In this document: piece after piece, positions 7,898-15,239 of the stretch
Numbering within the stretch: position 1 is the first letter of the stretch
Layout of the letters: each line of letters starts with the position of its first letter
Assembly (NCBI RefSeq): GCF_019049245.1
Contig: NZ_JAGMUK010000053.1
Coordinates: forward strand, 53,293 to 117,292
Reading direction: 5' to 3'
DNA from: Streptomyces sp. AC555_RSS877
Lineage (GTDB): Bacteria > Actinomycetota > Actinomycetes > Streptomycetales > Streptomycetaceae
DNA: 64,000 nucleotides
Notes under the pieces: generated by a model
Told to the model about the DNA's origin: nothing
Database searches by the model: none
What the model saw: the letters and a program-made list of their open reading frames with translations, nothing else
Program-made: the position numbers and the translations under genes

Positions 7898-8761
7898 ATG
7901 CTGCCCTGGAAACGAGTGCTCAGACCCCTGGCCGCACTGCTGCTGACCGCCGCGGTCGCCGTCGTCCCCGCCACCACAGCCCAGGCTGCCGACTCCTCCG
8001 GCGGGGGAGGCTGGAACAACTACTCCTGCAAGCCGTCCGCCGCCCATCCCCGCCCCGTCGTCCTCGTGCACGGAACCTTCGCGAACTCCGTCGACAACTG
8101 GCTGGGCCTCGCGCCCTACCTGAAGAACCGCGGTTACTGCGTCTTCTCTCTCGACTACGGCCAACTGCCCGGCGTCCCGCTCGTCCACGCCCTCGGCCCC
8201 ATCGACAAGTCGGCCGAGCAACTGAAGGCCTACGTCGACAAGGTGCTCGCCGCGACCGGCGCCGCCGAGACCGACCTCGTCGGCCACTCGCAGGGCGGCA
8301 TGATGCCCCGCTACTACCTCAAGTTCCTCGGCGGAGCCGCCAAGGTGAACGCCCTCGTCGGCATCGCGCCCAGCAACCACGGCACCACGCTCTCGGGCTT
8401 CACCCGCCTCCTGCCGTACTTCCCGGGCATCGAGGACCTGCTCACCACCAACACCCCCGCCCTCGCCGACCAGGTCGCCGGCTCCGCCTTCCTCACCAAG
8501 CTCAACGAGGGCGGCGACACCGTGCCGGGGGTTCGGTACACGGTCCTCGCCACCAAGTACGACGAGGTGGTCACGCCGTACCGGAGCCAGTTCCTCAGCG
8601 GACCTGACGTGCGCAACATCCTGCTCCAGGACCTGTGCCCGGCCGACCTGTCCGAACACGCCGTCATCGGGCTGCTCGACCGGATCGCCTTCCACGAGGT
8701 GGCCAACGCCCTTGACCCGGCGCACGCCATCCCGACCACCTGCGCGTCGGTGCTCGGCTGA
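7898..8761 (+). CDS. Secreted alpha/beta-hydrolase lipase
   Basis: A 287-residue exported triacylglycerol lipase/esterase. AAGGAG lies eight bases before the ATG. A signal peptide (MLPWKRVLRPLAALLLTAAVAV...) ends near TTAQA-A. The mature enzyme has the oxyanion segment PVVLVHGTFAN, the nucleophile elbow GHSQGG (Ser), and likely Asp in TKYDEVVTP and His in LSEHAVIG. This is the lipase class 2 / LipA-like group of Streptomyces secreted lipases. Four Cys (YSCK, GYCVF, DLCP, TTCAS) may form two disulfides. It has its own promoter region with repeats and a strong terminator shared with the convergent LPMO gene, so it is monocistronic. Confidence 0.92.
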   Translation: MLPWKRVLRPLAALLLTAAVAVVPATTAQAADSSGGGGWNNYSCKPSAAHPRPVVLVHGTFANSVDNWLGLAPYLKNRGYCVFSLDYGQLPGVPLVHALGPIDKSAEQLKAYVDKVLAATGAAETDLVGHSQGGMMPRYYLKFLGGAAKVNALVGIAPSNHGTTLSGFTRLLPYFPGIEDLLTTNTPALADQVAGSAFLTKLNEGGDTVPGVRYTVLATKYDEVVTPYRSQFLSGPDVRNILLQDLCPADLSEHAVIGLLDRIAFHEVANALDPAHAIPTTCASVLG

Positions 8762-8767
8762 GTGCCG

Positions 8768-8806
8768 CCGGGGTCTGACCGGCCTGAGCCGCCGGTCAGA
8801 CCCCGG
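8768..8806. terminator. Bidirectional terminator between lipase and LPMO genes
   Basis: CCGGGGTCTGACCGGC pairs with GCCGGTCAGACCCCGG as a perfect 16-bp stem with a 7-base loop (CTGAGCC). It lies between two convergent stops. Confidence 0.85.
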
Positions 8807-8815
8807 AACCCCAGG

Positions 8816-9856
8816 TCAGCGACCGGGCCGGCCGCCGCCCACAGCCCGCCGGCGCACCGAGGCGAACAGGACCGCCGAGCCGAGCGCCAGCGTCGCCGCG
8901 CCGCCCACGGCGAGGTACGGCGTGCTGCCGTCGCCACCGGTCTCGGCGAGGTCCCCGGTGTTGCCCGCCGCCTTCGCCTCGTCGAGCGGGGAACTCTCGC
9001 CCTGGGTGACCGGCTCGGCCGCGGGACTCGTCTCCGGACTCGCCTGCGAATCCGTCTCCGTCTCGGCCGATGTCCTGGCGTCCTGGTCATCATGGCCGTT
9101 GTGCTCGACCGTCGACTTGTCGGTGCCGTCCTCGATCTGCTCCTCGGAGGGAGCGGAGGCGGTCGGGACCGGGGACGCGCCGCTCGTCGTACCGCCGTCA
9201 CTGTCGCTGCCACCGCTCCCGCCGCCGAACGCCACGTCCGAGCAGGAGTAGAACGCCTCCGGGCTGTCCGAGCGCTGCCAGATCGCGTACAGCAACTGCT
9301 TGCCGGAGCGCTGGGGGAGGCTGCCGGAGAAGGTGGAGAAGCCGCCGGACGTCACCGGGTCGGTGGCCGTCGCCACCGGGTTGGCCAGGTCCAGGTCGTC
9401 CCAGGCGAGTGGCTGCGCCGGGTCGTAACCGGCCTTGGTGATGTACACCGTGAAGGTCCCCTTGTGCGGGGCGGTCACGCGGTACTTGAAGGTGTACGAC
9501 CCACTGCTCACGCTGGTCGCGGGCCAGTCGGCGCGGACCAGGTCGAGCCCCTTGAACTCGTCGTTGTTCGCGCTGCACAGCCTGCCGTCCGGGATCAGCG
9601 CCTGGTGCCGTCCGTCCGCGTTGCCGATGCGGATGCCGTTCCAGTCGTAGAGCGCCTGCGTGCCGCCGGCCGCGACCGCCGCCCGGCACGCGTCCGACGC
9701 CGGGTTCTCGGGGCCCTCCGCGTAACACTGCGAGATCCGGCTGACCGGGTCGCCCATCGATCCGTGCGCGGCCGCGGGGGCGGCGGACAGGGTGGTCAGG
9801 GCCAGCGGGGCCAGGCCGAGAACGGCGACGGTGACGGCCTTGCGGCGTGCGGGCAT
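8816..9856 (-). CDS. AA10 lytic polysaccharide monooxygenase with sortase anchor
   Basis: A 346-residue copper enzyme that oxidatively cuts chitin or cellulose. The start is the ATG at 9856, with GAGGAG seven to twelve bases upstream. The signal peptide ends AAPAAA and leaves His31 as mature His1, the first half of the histidine brace. The second brace His is in VTAPHKGTF. The AA10 domain ends near YSCSDVAF, whose Phe is the usual axial residue. A Ser/Thr/Glu/Asp-rich linker of about 90 residues follows. Then come LAETGG, a hydrophobic span and RRR, a cell-wall sorting signal of the LAxTG type used by class E sortases. The enzyme is thus likely fixed on the wall rather than free. It resembles the Streptomyces chitin-active LPMO with the same C-terminus. 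Confidence 0.93.
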   Translation of the reverse strand: MPARRKAVTVAVLGLAPLALTTLSAAPAAAHGSMGDPVSRISQCYAEGPENPASDACRAAVAAGGTQALYDWNGIRIGNADGRHQALIPDGRLCSANNDEFKGLDLVRADWPATSVSSGSYTFKYRVTAPHKGTFTVYITKAGYDPAQPLAWDDLDLANPVATATDPVTSGGFSTFSGSLPQRSGKQLLYAIWQRSDSPEAFYSCSDVAFGGGSGGSDSDGGTTSGASPVPTASAPSEEQIEDGTDKSTVEHNGHDDQDARTSAETETDSQASPETSPAAEPVTQGESSPLDEAKAAGNTGDLAETGGDGSTPYLAVGGAATLALGSAVLFASVRRRAVGGGRPGR

Positions 9857-10016
9857 GGGGGATCTCCTCGAACCGGAACTTGGTGCGTGCCGGATCAAAG
9901 AAACCGTGAAAAAGCCTGCTGGGGGCTGCTGGAGGCGATCTTTATGGCCGCCTTAAGGGAGGGCTGAGACGGAGATCAGGTAGGTGGCCGGCCTGCGTCA
10001 CGGTGGCGGCAGCGAT

Positions 10017-10595
10017 CTAGGACACGGCCGCCTGGCGCGCCACGCGGTGGCGGAGGTAGACGACTCCCGAGGGGAAGGTGCGGGTCTCGACGAGTTCGAG
10101 ATCCACCCGGCGCTCGCGCTGGGGAAAGAACGGAGTGCCACCGCCGACCAGCACCGGGTAGACCATGGCCCGGTACTCGTCGATCAGATCCGCCGCGGCC
10201 GCCTCGGCGGCGAGAGTCGCGCCGCCGATCGCGATGTCGCCCTCTCCCGGCTCGGCTCGCAGCCGCTCGATCTCCTCCGCCACGCCGCCGGAGGCCAGGC
10301 GGGCATTGCCCTGCACCGACGACAGCGTGGTGGAGAACACCACCCTCGGCAGCGCCTTCCACAGCGCGGTCCACTCGAGATTGGCGTCGTCGAGCGACGG
10401 ATCCTGGTCGGCGGTCTCCCAGTACAGCATCGTCTCGTACAGCCGTCGTCCCAGCAGGTGGACGCCGACCTCTCGAATCTCGTCGATCCAGAAGCGAAAG
10501 GCCTCCTCGTCGGGCACCGTCCAGTCGAAGCGGCCGTCCGGCCCGACGATGTAGCCGTCAAGTGAGACGCTCATCGAATAGGTCACGCTGCGCAT
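10017..10595 (-). CDS. Dihydrofolate-reductase/RibD C-terminal domain family protein
   Basis: A 192-residue reductase-fold protein starting at ATG 10595, with GAGGAGGAC just upstream. Recognisable segments are MSVSLDGYIVGPDG (N-terminal strand-loop), LLGRRLYETML, GDIAIGGATLAAE and PVLVGGGTPFF, the NADPH-binding pattern of the RibD-C/YwjB group. These are found in many small actinobacterial proteins whose natural substrate is unknown; true folate reductase activity is not implied. It stands alone, divergent from the GNAT gene and tail-to-tail with nothing on its downstream side except the LPMO promoter. No regulator is attached. Confidence 0.85.
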   Translation of the reverse strand: MRSVTYSMSVSLDGYIVGPDGRFDWTVPDEEAFRFWIDEIREVGVHLLGRRLYETMLYWETADQDPSLDDANLEWTALWKALPRVVFSTTLSSVQGNARLASGGVAEEIERLRAEPGEGDIAIGGATLAAEAAAADLIDEYRAMVYPVLVGGGTPFFPQRERRVDLELVETRTFPSGVVYLRHRVARQAAVS

Positions 10596-10733
10596 GAGAA
10601 GTCCTCCTCGGTCACGGGCTCGACGGTACGACCGCCGCAAGCCGCGGAACTCATCGCGACGCGCGGGATCACCTGCGCCTCACCACTGGCCGAGCCCGTC
10701 GCACGGCGCATCGGTCCCGGTAGCGTGCGCGCC

Positions 10734-11183
10734 ATGACGCATGAGGAGATCCGGCCCGCGACGACAGCCGACGTACCCGCCGTGAAAGCCGTCACCGACG
10801 CCGCGTACCACCACTACATCGAGCGCATCGGGACGGTGCCGCAACCCATGCGGGCGGACCACGCGGCGAACGTGGCCGAGGGGAAGGTGTTCGTGACGGG
10901 GGAGCCCGTGATCGGGCTGGTGGTCATCGAGGCGTACGAGGACCACCTGTACCTGGACAACATCGCCGTCCACCCCGACGCGCACGGCAGGGGCGTGGGG
11001 GGACGGCTGCTGCGTTTCGTGGAGGCACGCGCGCGTGCGCTGCGTCTGCCCGAACTCAGGCTCCACACGCACGCCTTGATGTGGGAGAACCAGAAGATCT
11101 ACCCGAAGTACGGATACGAGGTCGTGGAGCGGCGCACCGACGGGCCGTACGACCGCGTTCACTACCGCAAGCGGCTGCACTGA
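10734..11183 (+). CDS. GNAT-family N-acetyltransferase
   Basis: A 149-residue acetyltransferase. Acetyl-CoA binding motif A is LYLDNIAVHPDAHGRGVGGRLLRFVE, with the R/Q-x-x-G-x-G/A core as HGRGVGGRL. The C-terminal part (YPKYGYEVVERRTDGPYDRVHYRKRL) is the usual GNAT beta-bulge end, with a Tyr available as general acid. A GTG three codons upstream (10725) could also start it; neither has a strong ribosome site. Substrate unknown. Confidence 0.87.
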   Translation: MTHEEIRPATTADVPAVKAVTDAAYHHYIERIGTVPQPMRADHAANVAEGKVFVTGEPVIGLVVIEAYEDHLYLDNIAVHPDAHGRGVGGRLLRFVEARARALRLPELRLHTHALMWENQKIYPKYGYEVVERRTDGPYDRVHYRKRLH

Positions 11184-11213
11184 CGTGAACTCGGGCCGAG
11201 CAACTCGTGCCCC

Positions 11214-11348
11214 TCACCCGTCCGGCCACCACGTGCGCGCGATGTCCTTTCGGACCTCCGGGCGTCCCGCAGGGCGCTCGTCGGCCTCCTCGCGGACCTG
11301 GCGGGAGTCCGTCTTCTTCAGGGGCTTCTGCACGGTCACACGGCGCAT
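11214..11348 (-). CDS. Conserved small basic protein, 44 residues
   Basis: A short gene on the minus strand starting at ATG 11348 with GAAGGAGG eight bases upstream, the best ribosome site in this neighbourhood. The product begins MRRVTVQKPLKKTDSRQ, continues with a charged Arg/Glu/Asp middle (EEADERPAGRPEVRKD) and ends IARTWWPDG. It has no membrane span and no Cys. It lies between a GNAT gene and a methyltransferase, convergent with the first. The pairing of strong SD, ATG, stop and codon use makes it real. I recall similar short proteins ending TWWPDG in Streptomyces but know no function. Confidence 0.75.
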   Translation of the reverse strand: MRRVTVQKPLKKTDSRQVREEADERPAGRPEVRKDIARTWWPDG

Positions 11349-11432
11349 GGCTGCCTCCTTCAGGGTCTACCGAGTTCCGCGTTCTCACGGAGGTAGACCC
11401 GTTAAGGGAGACTTCCTCATCGGTTGCTGTTC

Positions 11433-11478
11433 TGTCAGTGGCCAGTGTCACGATTCGACTGTCAGTGGCAGGTGTCAC
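11433..11478 (+). promoter_or_regulatory. 27-bp-spaced direct repeats before the methyltransferase
   Basis: TGTCAGTGGCCAGTGTCAC (11433-11451) and TGTCAGTGGCAGGTGTCAC (11460-11478) differ at two of 19 positions. Each is itself an imperfect palindrome (TGNCANTGGCCANTGNCA). The second ends 10 bases before the start codon, so it could be an operator covering the ribosome site or a duplicated promoter segment. Confidence 0.45.
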
Positions 11479-11488
11479 CCTTGGGCGC

Positions 11489-12106
11489 ATGACGCACGAG
11501 AGTGACGAAACGACTTCGGTGAGTGTCGACTGGGACGCGCGGGCCGCCTCCTTCGACGACGAGCCGGACCACGGTCTGCGCGACCCGCGGGTGCGCCACG
11601 CCTGGGCAGGACGGCTGCGCGACTGGATCCCCGAGCGCCCGTCCGACGTCCTCGACCTCGGCTGCGGCACCGGCAGCCTGTCGCTCCTCGCCGCCGAACA
11701 GGGCCACCACCTCACCGGCGTGGACCTGTCTCCGGCCATGGTCGGCCTCGCGCGGGCCAAGTCGGCCGGCCGTGACGCCGTGTTCCTCGTCGGTGACGCG
11801 ACGGCACCGCCCGTGAGGGAGGAGCGCTTCGACGTCGTGCTCGTACGGCACCTGCTGTGGGCGCTGCCCGACCCCGGCCGCGCCGTGCGGCACTGGCGGG
11901 AGCTGCTGCGACCGGGAGGGCGGCTGGTGCTGGTCGAGGGCGTGTGGGGGACGGCGAGCCCGGTGGGCATCCCCGCCGACCGGCTCACCGCCCTCCTCGC
12001 CCCGCTCGCCGCGCAGGTGCGCGTCGACCGGCTGTCGGACGACAGGCTGCTGTGGGGGAGGGAGGTGGAGGACGAGCGGTATGCGGTGGTGGCGGTGGTC
12101 CGTTGA
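11489..12106 (+). CDS. Class I SAM-dependent methyltransferase
   Basis: A 205-residue Rossmann-fold methyltransferase from ATG 11489. Motif I is VLDLGCGTGSLSLLAAE, motif II/acidic loop GVDLSPAMVGLARAK, motif III VGDATAPPVREERFDVVLVRHLLWALPDP, and the post-motif LLRPGGRLVLVEG. This is the UbiE/Methyltransf_11 pattern. It is short, without added substrate domains, so the acceptor is unknown. Start choice is supported because the direct repeats just upstream would otherwise be inside the gene. Confidence 0.87.
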   Translation: MTHESDETTSVSVDWDARAASFDDEPDHGLRDPRVRHAWAGRLRDWIPERPSDVLDLGCGTGSLSLLAAEQGHHLTGVDLSPAMVGLARAKSAGRDAVFLVGDATAPPVREERFDVVLVRHLLWALPDPGRAVRHWRELLRPGGRLVLVEGVWGTASPVGIPADRLTALLAPLAAQVRVDRLSDDRLLWGREVEDERYAVVAVVR

Positions 12107-12148
12107 GGACGGTCACGAGTGGCGGCGTAGGTGGTCGGCTGAGGACGG

Positions 12149-12649
12149 CTACAAGAGCAGCGCGTCGAAGCCGCCCGCGCGCGCCAGCGCCTCCAACTCG
12201 TCAAGGGCGGCCACGGCGGCGGCCGCCGCCTCCGGGTCCCGCTCCGCGAGACCGCTCTCGGCGAACTCGTCCTCGTCCAGGCGGAGCACGTCCGTGCCGT
12301 CGGCCGAAAGCCACAAATCCAGGTCGAGATCCTCCACGACGACTTCGCCACCGGACCGCGTGGCCGGGCGGGTGACGTCGCAGTACCAGCCCTTCAGATC
12401 ACCGGACGCCGCGCGGACCTCCTTCACCGCATACCAGCGGTCCCGCCAGTAGTACTCGGTGAAGACGTCGCCGGGCTCGAAGCGGACGAAGCCGAAGTCG
12501 CGGACGCCCTCGCCGGCCCAGGCGGCGCGGACCACGAGCCGGGTGCCGTCGTCGCCGAGGAGCCCGGCCTCGTAACGGATCTTCGTGCGGCCCCCCTTGA
12601 CCAGGACGATCTCCAGGAGCACCGAGGGGTCAGCCGAGTTCGCGGACAT
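12149..12649 (-). CDS. DUF402 (FomD-like) protein
   Basis: A 166-residue protein of the DUF402/FomD fold. Characteristic residues are in FEPGDVFTEYYWRDRWYAVKEVRAASGDLKGWYCDVTRP and VVVEDLDLDLWLSADG, where family members bind divalent metal and hydrolyse nucleotide phosphates. The Glu/Asp-rich C-terminus (RLDEDEFAESGLAERDPE) is typical. Its start overlaps the preceding acetyltransferase gene by 20 bases, so translation is coupled. Function in this setting is probably nucleotide phosphate hydrolysis, by family only. Confidence 0.82.
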   Translation of the reverse strand: MSANSADPSVLLEIVLVKGGRTKIRYEAGLLGDDGTRLVVRAAWAGEGVRDFGFVRFEPGDVFTEYYWRDRWYAVKEVRAASGDLKGWYCDVTRPATRSGGEVVVEDLDLDLWLSADGTDVLRLDEDEFAESGLAERDPEAAAAAVAALDELEALARAGGFDALLL

Positions 12650-13559
12650 ACCGCACCTCCGTAGCGCAGATCTCGTACCCGAACCACTTGTTGATCGCGA
12701 TCATCGGGTCGTTGCCGGTGTCGTTGCCCGTGAACGCCTGCGTGAATCCGGCGGCACGCGCGCGGTGCAGGGAGTCGTTCTTGGCGAGCTTGGCCAGGCC
12801 CCGGCCGCGGAAGGCGCGGGCGGTGCCGGTCATGACGGTGCCGTAGCGGGTGCCGCCGTCGGTGCGGGCCATGCTGAAGGCCGCGGGGCGGCCGTCGGCC
12901 ACGGCGACCGAGGTCAGCTCTGGACTGAACAGCGGGTGGTACCAGGTCTCCGCCAGCCAGGCCTCGTAGTCGGTGAACTCGTAGGCGATGTCGCTCGGTT
13001 CGTCCGACATCGTCTCCGAGTCCAGCTCGAACAGCGGGCGCGGATCGTCCGCGAAGTCGGCACCCGTGCGCAGTTCGACACCCGGCGGCAGCGCCCCGAG
13101 CGGTGGCAGGTCGCCGTTCGCCAGGTCCAGGCGGAGGAAGTGCGCGGAGCGGCTGCCGTGGTAGCCGTGCCGCTCGGCGAAGACGCGGTTGCCCGGCTCG
13201 TCCAGGACCCAGGCGAAGAGCTTGGTCGCACCGTGGGCGGTCAGGTGCTCCTCGGCGGCGCGAACCAGCAGCGCGCCGGCGCCGCGGCGCGTCCGCTCCG
13301 GGTGCACGTAGACGTTGACGTAGCCCAGACCGGCCTCCGGGCTGTCATGGACGAGCCCGACCTGGGCGGTGCCGATCACCTCGCCGTCCTCCTCCGCGAC
13401 CAGCGGCCGGTAGTGGGCCTCGGGCCGGATGTGGGCGAGGTCGTGGGCGAGGGAGTCCGGGGTGACGAGGAAGAACGGAAGCGCGAGGTGGCGGACGCGG
13501 GCGAAGCCCTCGATGTCGGCTCGGACCTCGGGCGCGAGGTCGCGCACGATCACAGTCAT
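12630..13559 (-). CDS. Tandem GNAT acetyltransferase
   Basis: A 309-residue protein with two GNAT halves. The first has VNVYVHPERTRRGAGALLVRAAEEH and the second MTGTARAFRGRGLAKLAKNDSLHRARAAG followed by GNDTGNDPMIAINKWFGYE, the motif order seen in mycothiol synthase-like double GNATs. The N-terminal half keeps R-R-G-A-G for acetyl-CoA; the C-terminal half keeps R-G-R-G-L-A. Start ATG 13559. The gene is head-to-head with a GntR regulator 71 bases away and is followed by an overlapping DUF402 gene. It is not MshD by context; substrate unknown. Confidence 0.85.
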   Translation of the reverse strand: MTVIVRDLAPEVRADIEGFARVRHLALPFFLVTPDSLAHDLAHIRPEAHYRPLVAEEDGEVIGTAQVGLVHDSPEAGLGYVNVYVHPERTRRGAGALLVRAAEEHLTAHGATKLFAWVLDEPGNRVFAERHGYHGSRSAHFLRLDLANGDLPPLGALPPGVELRTGADFADDPRPLFELDSETMSDEPSDIAYEFTDYEAWLAETWYHPLFSPELTSVAVADGRPAAFSMARTDGGTRYGTVMTGTARAFRGRGLAKLAKNDSLHRARAAGFTQAFTGNDTGNDPMIAINKWFGYEICATEVRYVRELG

Positions 13560-13630
13560 GTACGCGCACGCTACGGGGGCGATGGACCGCGGTGCCTCTC
13601 ATTTTCTGGCGGGTGCGGGACAATCACCCC

Positions 13631-14002
13631 GTGACCTTGAAGATCCACATCGATGAGAGCGCCCCGCCGTACGAGCAGGTGCGGGCCCAGATCTCCGAGC
13701 AGGCCCGGTCGGGGGTGCTGCCGGTGGGATACCGGCTGCCGACGGTGCGAGGGCTGGCCGAGTCGCTCGGACTCGCCGCGAACACCGTCGCCAAGGCGTA
13801 CCGGGCGCTGGAGGCGGACGGGGTGATCGAGACCCGGGGGCGCAACGGAACGTATGTCGCCGCCGCGGGCTCGGCGGCGGAACGGGAAGCCGCGCTGGCC
13901 GCACAGGCGTACGCCGAGCGGGTCCGACGGCTCGGGTTGGACGAGGACGCGGCACTCGTCGCGGTGCGGGATGCCCTGCGGGCGGCTTACGGGGCGGGCT
14001 GA
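13631..14002 (+). CDS. Short GntR-family (YtrA-type) regulator
   Basis: A 123-residue regulator from GTG 13631. The GntR winged helix covers almost the entire protein: APPYEQVRAQISEQARSGVLPVGYRLPTVRGLAESLGLAANTVAKAYRALEADGVIETRGRNGTYV. Only a short helical tail follows (about 50 residues), as in YtrA-type members that pair with ABC transporters or membrane proteins. No transporter is adjacent here; the nearest divergent gene is the tandem GNAT, which is the simplest candidate target. A minisatellite follows the stop. Confidence 0.87.
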   Translation: MTLKIHIDESAPPYEQVRAQISEQARSGVLPVGYRLPTVRGLAESLGLAANTVAKAYRALEADGVIETRGRNGTYVAAAGSAAEREAALAAQAYAERVRRLGLDEDAALVAVRDALRAAYGAG

Positions 14003-14008
14003 GCTACG

Positions 14009-14446
14009 TCCGGGGCCTTCCCCTGGGGGCCGGAGCCGCGAGCGTCCGGGGCCTTTCCCGTTGGAGGGCCGGAGCCGCGAGCGTCCGGGGCCCTTCCCCC
14101 CGGGCCACCGGAACCGAGAACGCCCGGGCTCTTCCCTGGGCCACCGGAACCGAGAACGCCCGGGCTCTTTTGTGGGGCACCGGACTCGGGGGGGCGTGGG
14201 CTCTTTTGTGGGGCACCGGACTCGGGGGGCGTGGGCTCTTTTGTGGGGCACCGGACTCGGGGAGTGCGGGCCCTTCCGTGGGGCACCGGACTCGGGGAGT
14301 GCGGGCCCTTCCGTGGGGCACCGGACTCGGGGAGTGCGGGCCCTTCCGTGGGACACCGGACTCGGGGAGCGCGGGCCTTTTGTGGGCACCGGAAATCCGG
14401 AAGCGCGGGACCTTCCCCGAAAGGGGCCGGGGCCGGGGCCGGGAGC
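14009..14446. repeat. 35-bp minisatellite of about 12 units between convergent genes
   Basis: Tandem units run without spacers from seven bases after the GntR stop to the stop of the DUF72 gene. Central units are 35 bp and nearly identical: GCGGGCCCTTCCGTGGGG followed by CACCGGACTCGGGGAGT. Units at the left edge are older variants (TCCGGGGCC...GGCCGGAGCCGCGAGCG, 35-39 bp) and those at the right edge are decayed. Unit length is not a multiple of three, so no frame keeps a constant peptide. Each unit contains partly self-complementary G/C blocks (for example TCCGG...CCGGA), so RNA from either strand could fold into a row of hairpins. Confidence 0.9.
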
Positions 14447-14447
14447 G

Positions 14448-15218
14448 TCAAGCCCGCTCCAGGTGCTCCGGCGCTCGGGTGACGTCCCAGCCCTCCGCCC
14501 GCGCCGCCCTGGCGAAGGTCATCGCGTCCTCCACCGCCGCCCCCGTCGGGTCGTTGTTGAAGTACGCGAACACGTCCTTGCCCCCGGACCACGTCTGCGT
14601 GATCCGCTCGGCCCACGTCTTCAGGGCCCGTCGGCCGTAGTGCGGCCAGGCGCGGGCGCGGCCGACGTGGAAGCGGACGTAGCCCCAGTCGGCGGTGCGC
14701 CACAGCGGGGTGGCCGGGCGGGAGCGGACGTCGGCCCAGCACAGGGCGGCGCCGCGTGATTCCAGCACCTCGCGCACCTCGTTCGTCCACCACGAGTCGT
14801 GGCGCGGTTCGACCGCGACCCTCGTCCCGGCCGGGAAGCAGGACAGGCAGGTGTCCAGCAGCCCCGCGTCCGCGCGCAGTGTCGGTGGCAGTTGGAGCAG
14901 GACCGGTCCCAGGCGGTCGCCGAGGCCCGCCGCGTGGCTCATCAGGCGGTGCACCGGCTCCTCGGGGTCCCGCAGCCGTTTGATGTGGGTCAGATAGCGG
15001 CTGGCCTTCACCGCGACGACGAAGTCCGGCGGGGTGCGCTCCCGCCAGGCCTCGAAGGTCTCCCGGGACGGCAGCCGGTAGAAGGCGTTGTTGATCTCGA
15101 CCGTCGCGAAACGCGCCGCGTACTCCTCCAGCCACAGCCGCGTCGGGCACCCGGCCGGGTAGAGGACGCCCCGCCAGTCCTTGTACTGCCAGCCCGAGGT
15201 GCCGAGGAACAGGGTCAT
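14448..15218 (-). CDS. DUF72 family protein
   Basis: A 256-residue TIM-barrel-like protein. Family hallmarks are the opening LFLGTSGWQYKDWRGVLYP, FATVEINNAFYRLPSRETFEAW, the FVVAVKASRYLTHIKRL strand, LGPVLLQLPPTL, RVAVEPRHDSWW, and the end DVFAYFNNDPTGAAVEDAMTFAR. The length is normal. The role of DUF72 proteins is not established; conserved acidic and His residues suggest an enzyme. It is the downstream partner of nothing obvious; 21 bases separate it from the AAA ATPase stop on its upstream side, so the two may be cotranscribed. Confidence 0.9.
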   Translation of the reverse strand: MTLFLGTSGWQYKDWRGVLYPAGCPTRLWLEEYAARFATVEINNAFYRLPSRETFEAWRERTPPDFVVAVKASRYLTHIKRLRDPEEPVHRLMSHAAGLGDRLGPVLLQLPPTLRADAGLLDTCLSCFPAGTRVAVEPRHDSWWTNEVREVLESRGAALCWADVRSRPATPLWRTADWGYVRFHVGRARAWPHYGRRALKTWAERITQTWSGGKDVFAYFNNDPTGAAVEDAMTFARAARAEGWDVTRAPEHLERA

Positions 15219-15239
15219 ATCCCCATCAAAGCACGCGCC

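Noticed and set aside
14009..14446. CRISPR array
   Set aside because: Units are contiguous at 35 bp with no unique spacers, and no cas genes are near; it is a minisatellite.
13854..14759. Repeat-containing protein coded by the minisatellite
   Set aside because: The unit length shifts frame at each repeat, the frame runs into the antisense of DUF72, and there is no RBS.
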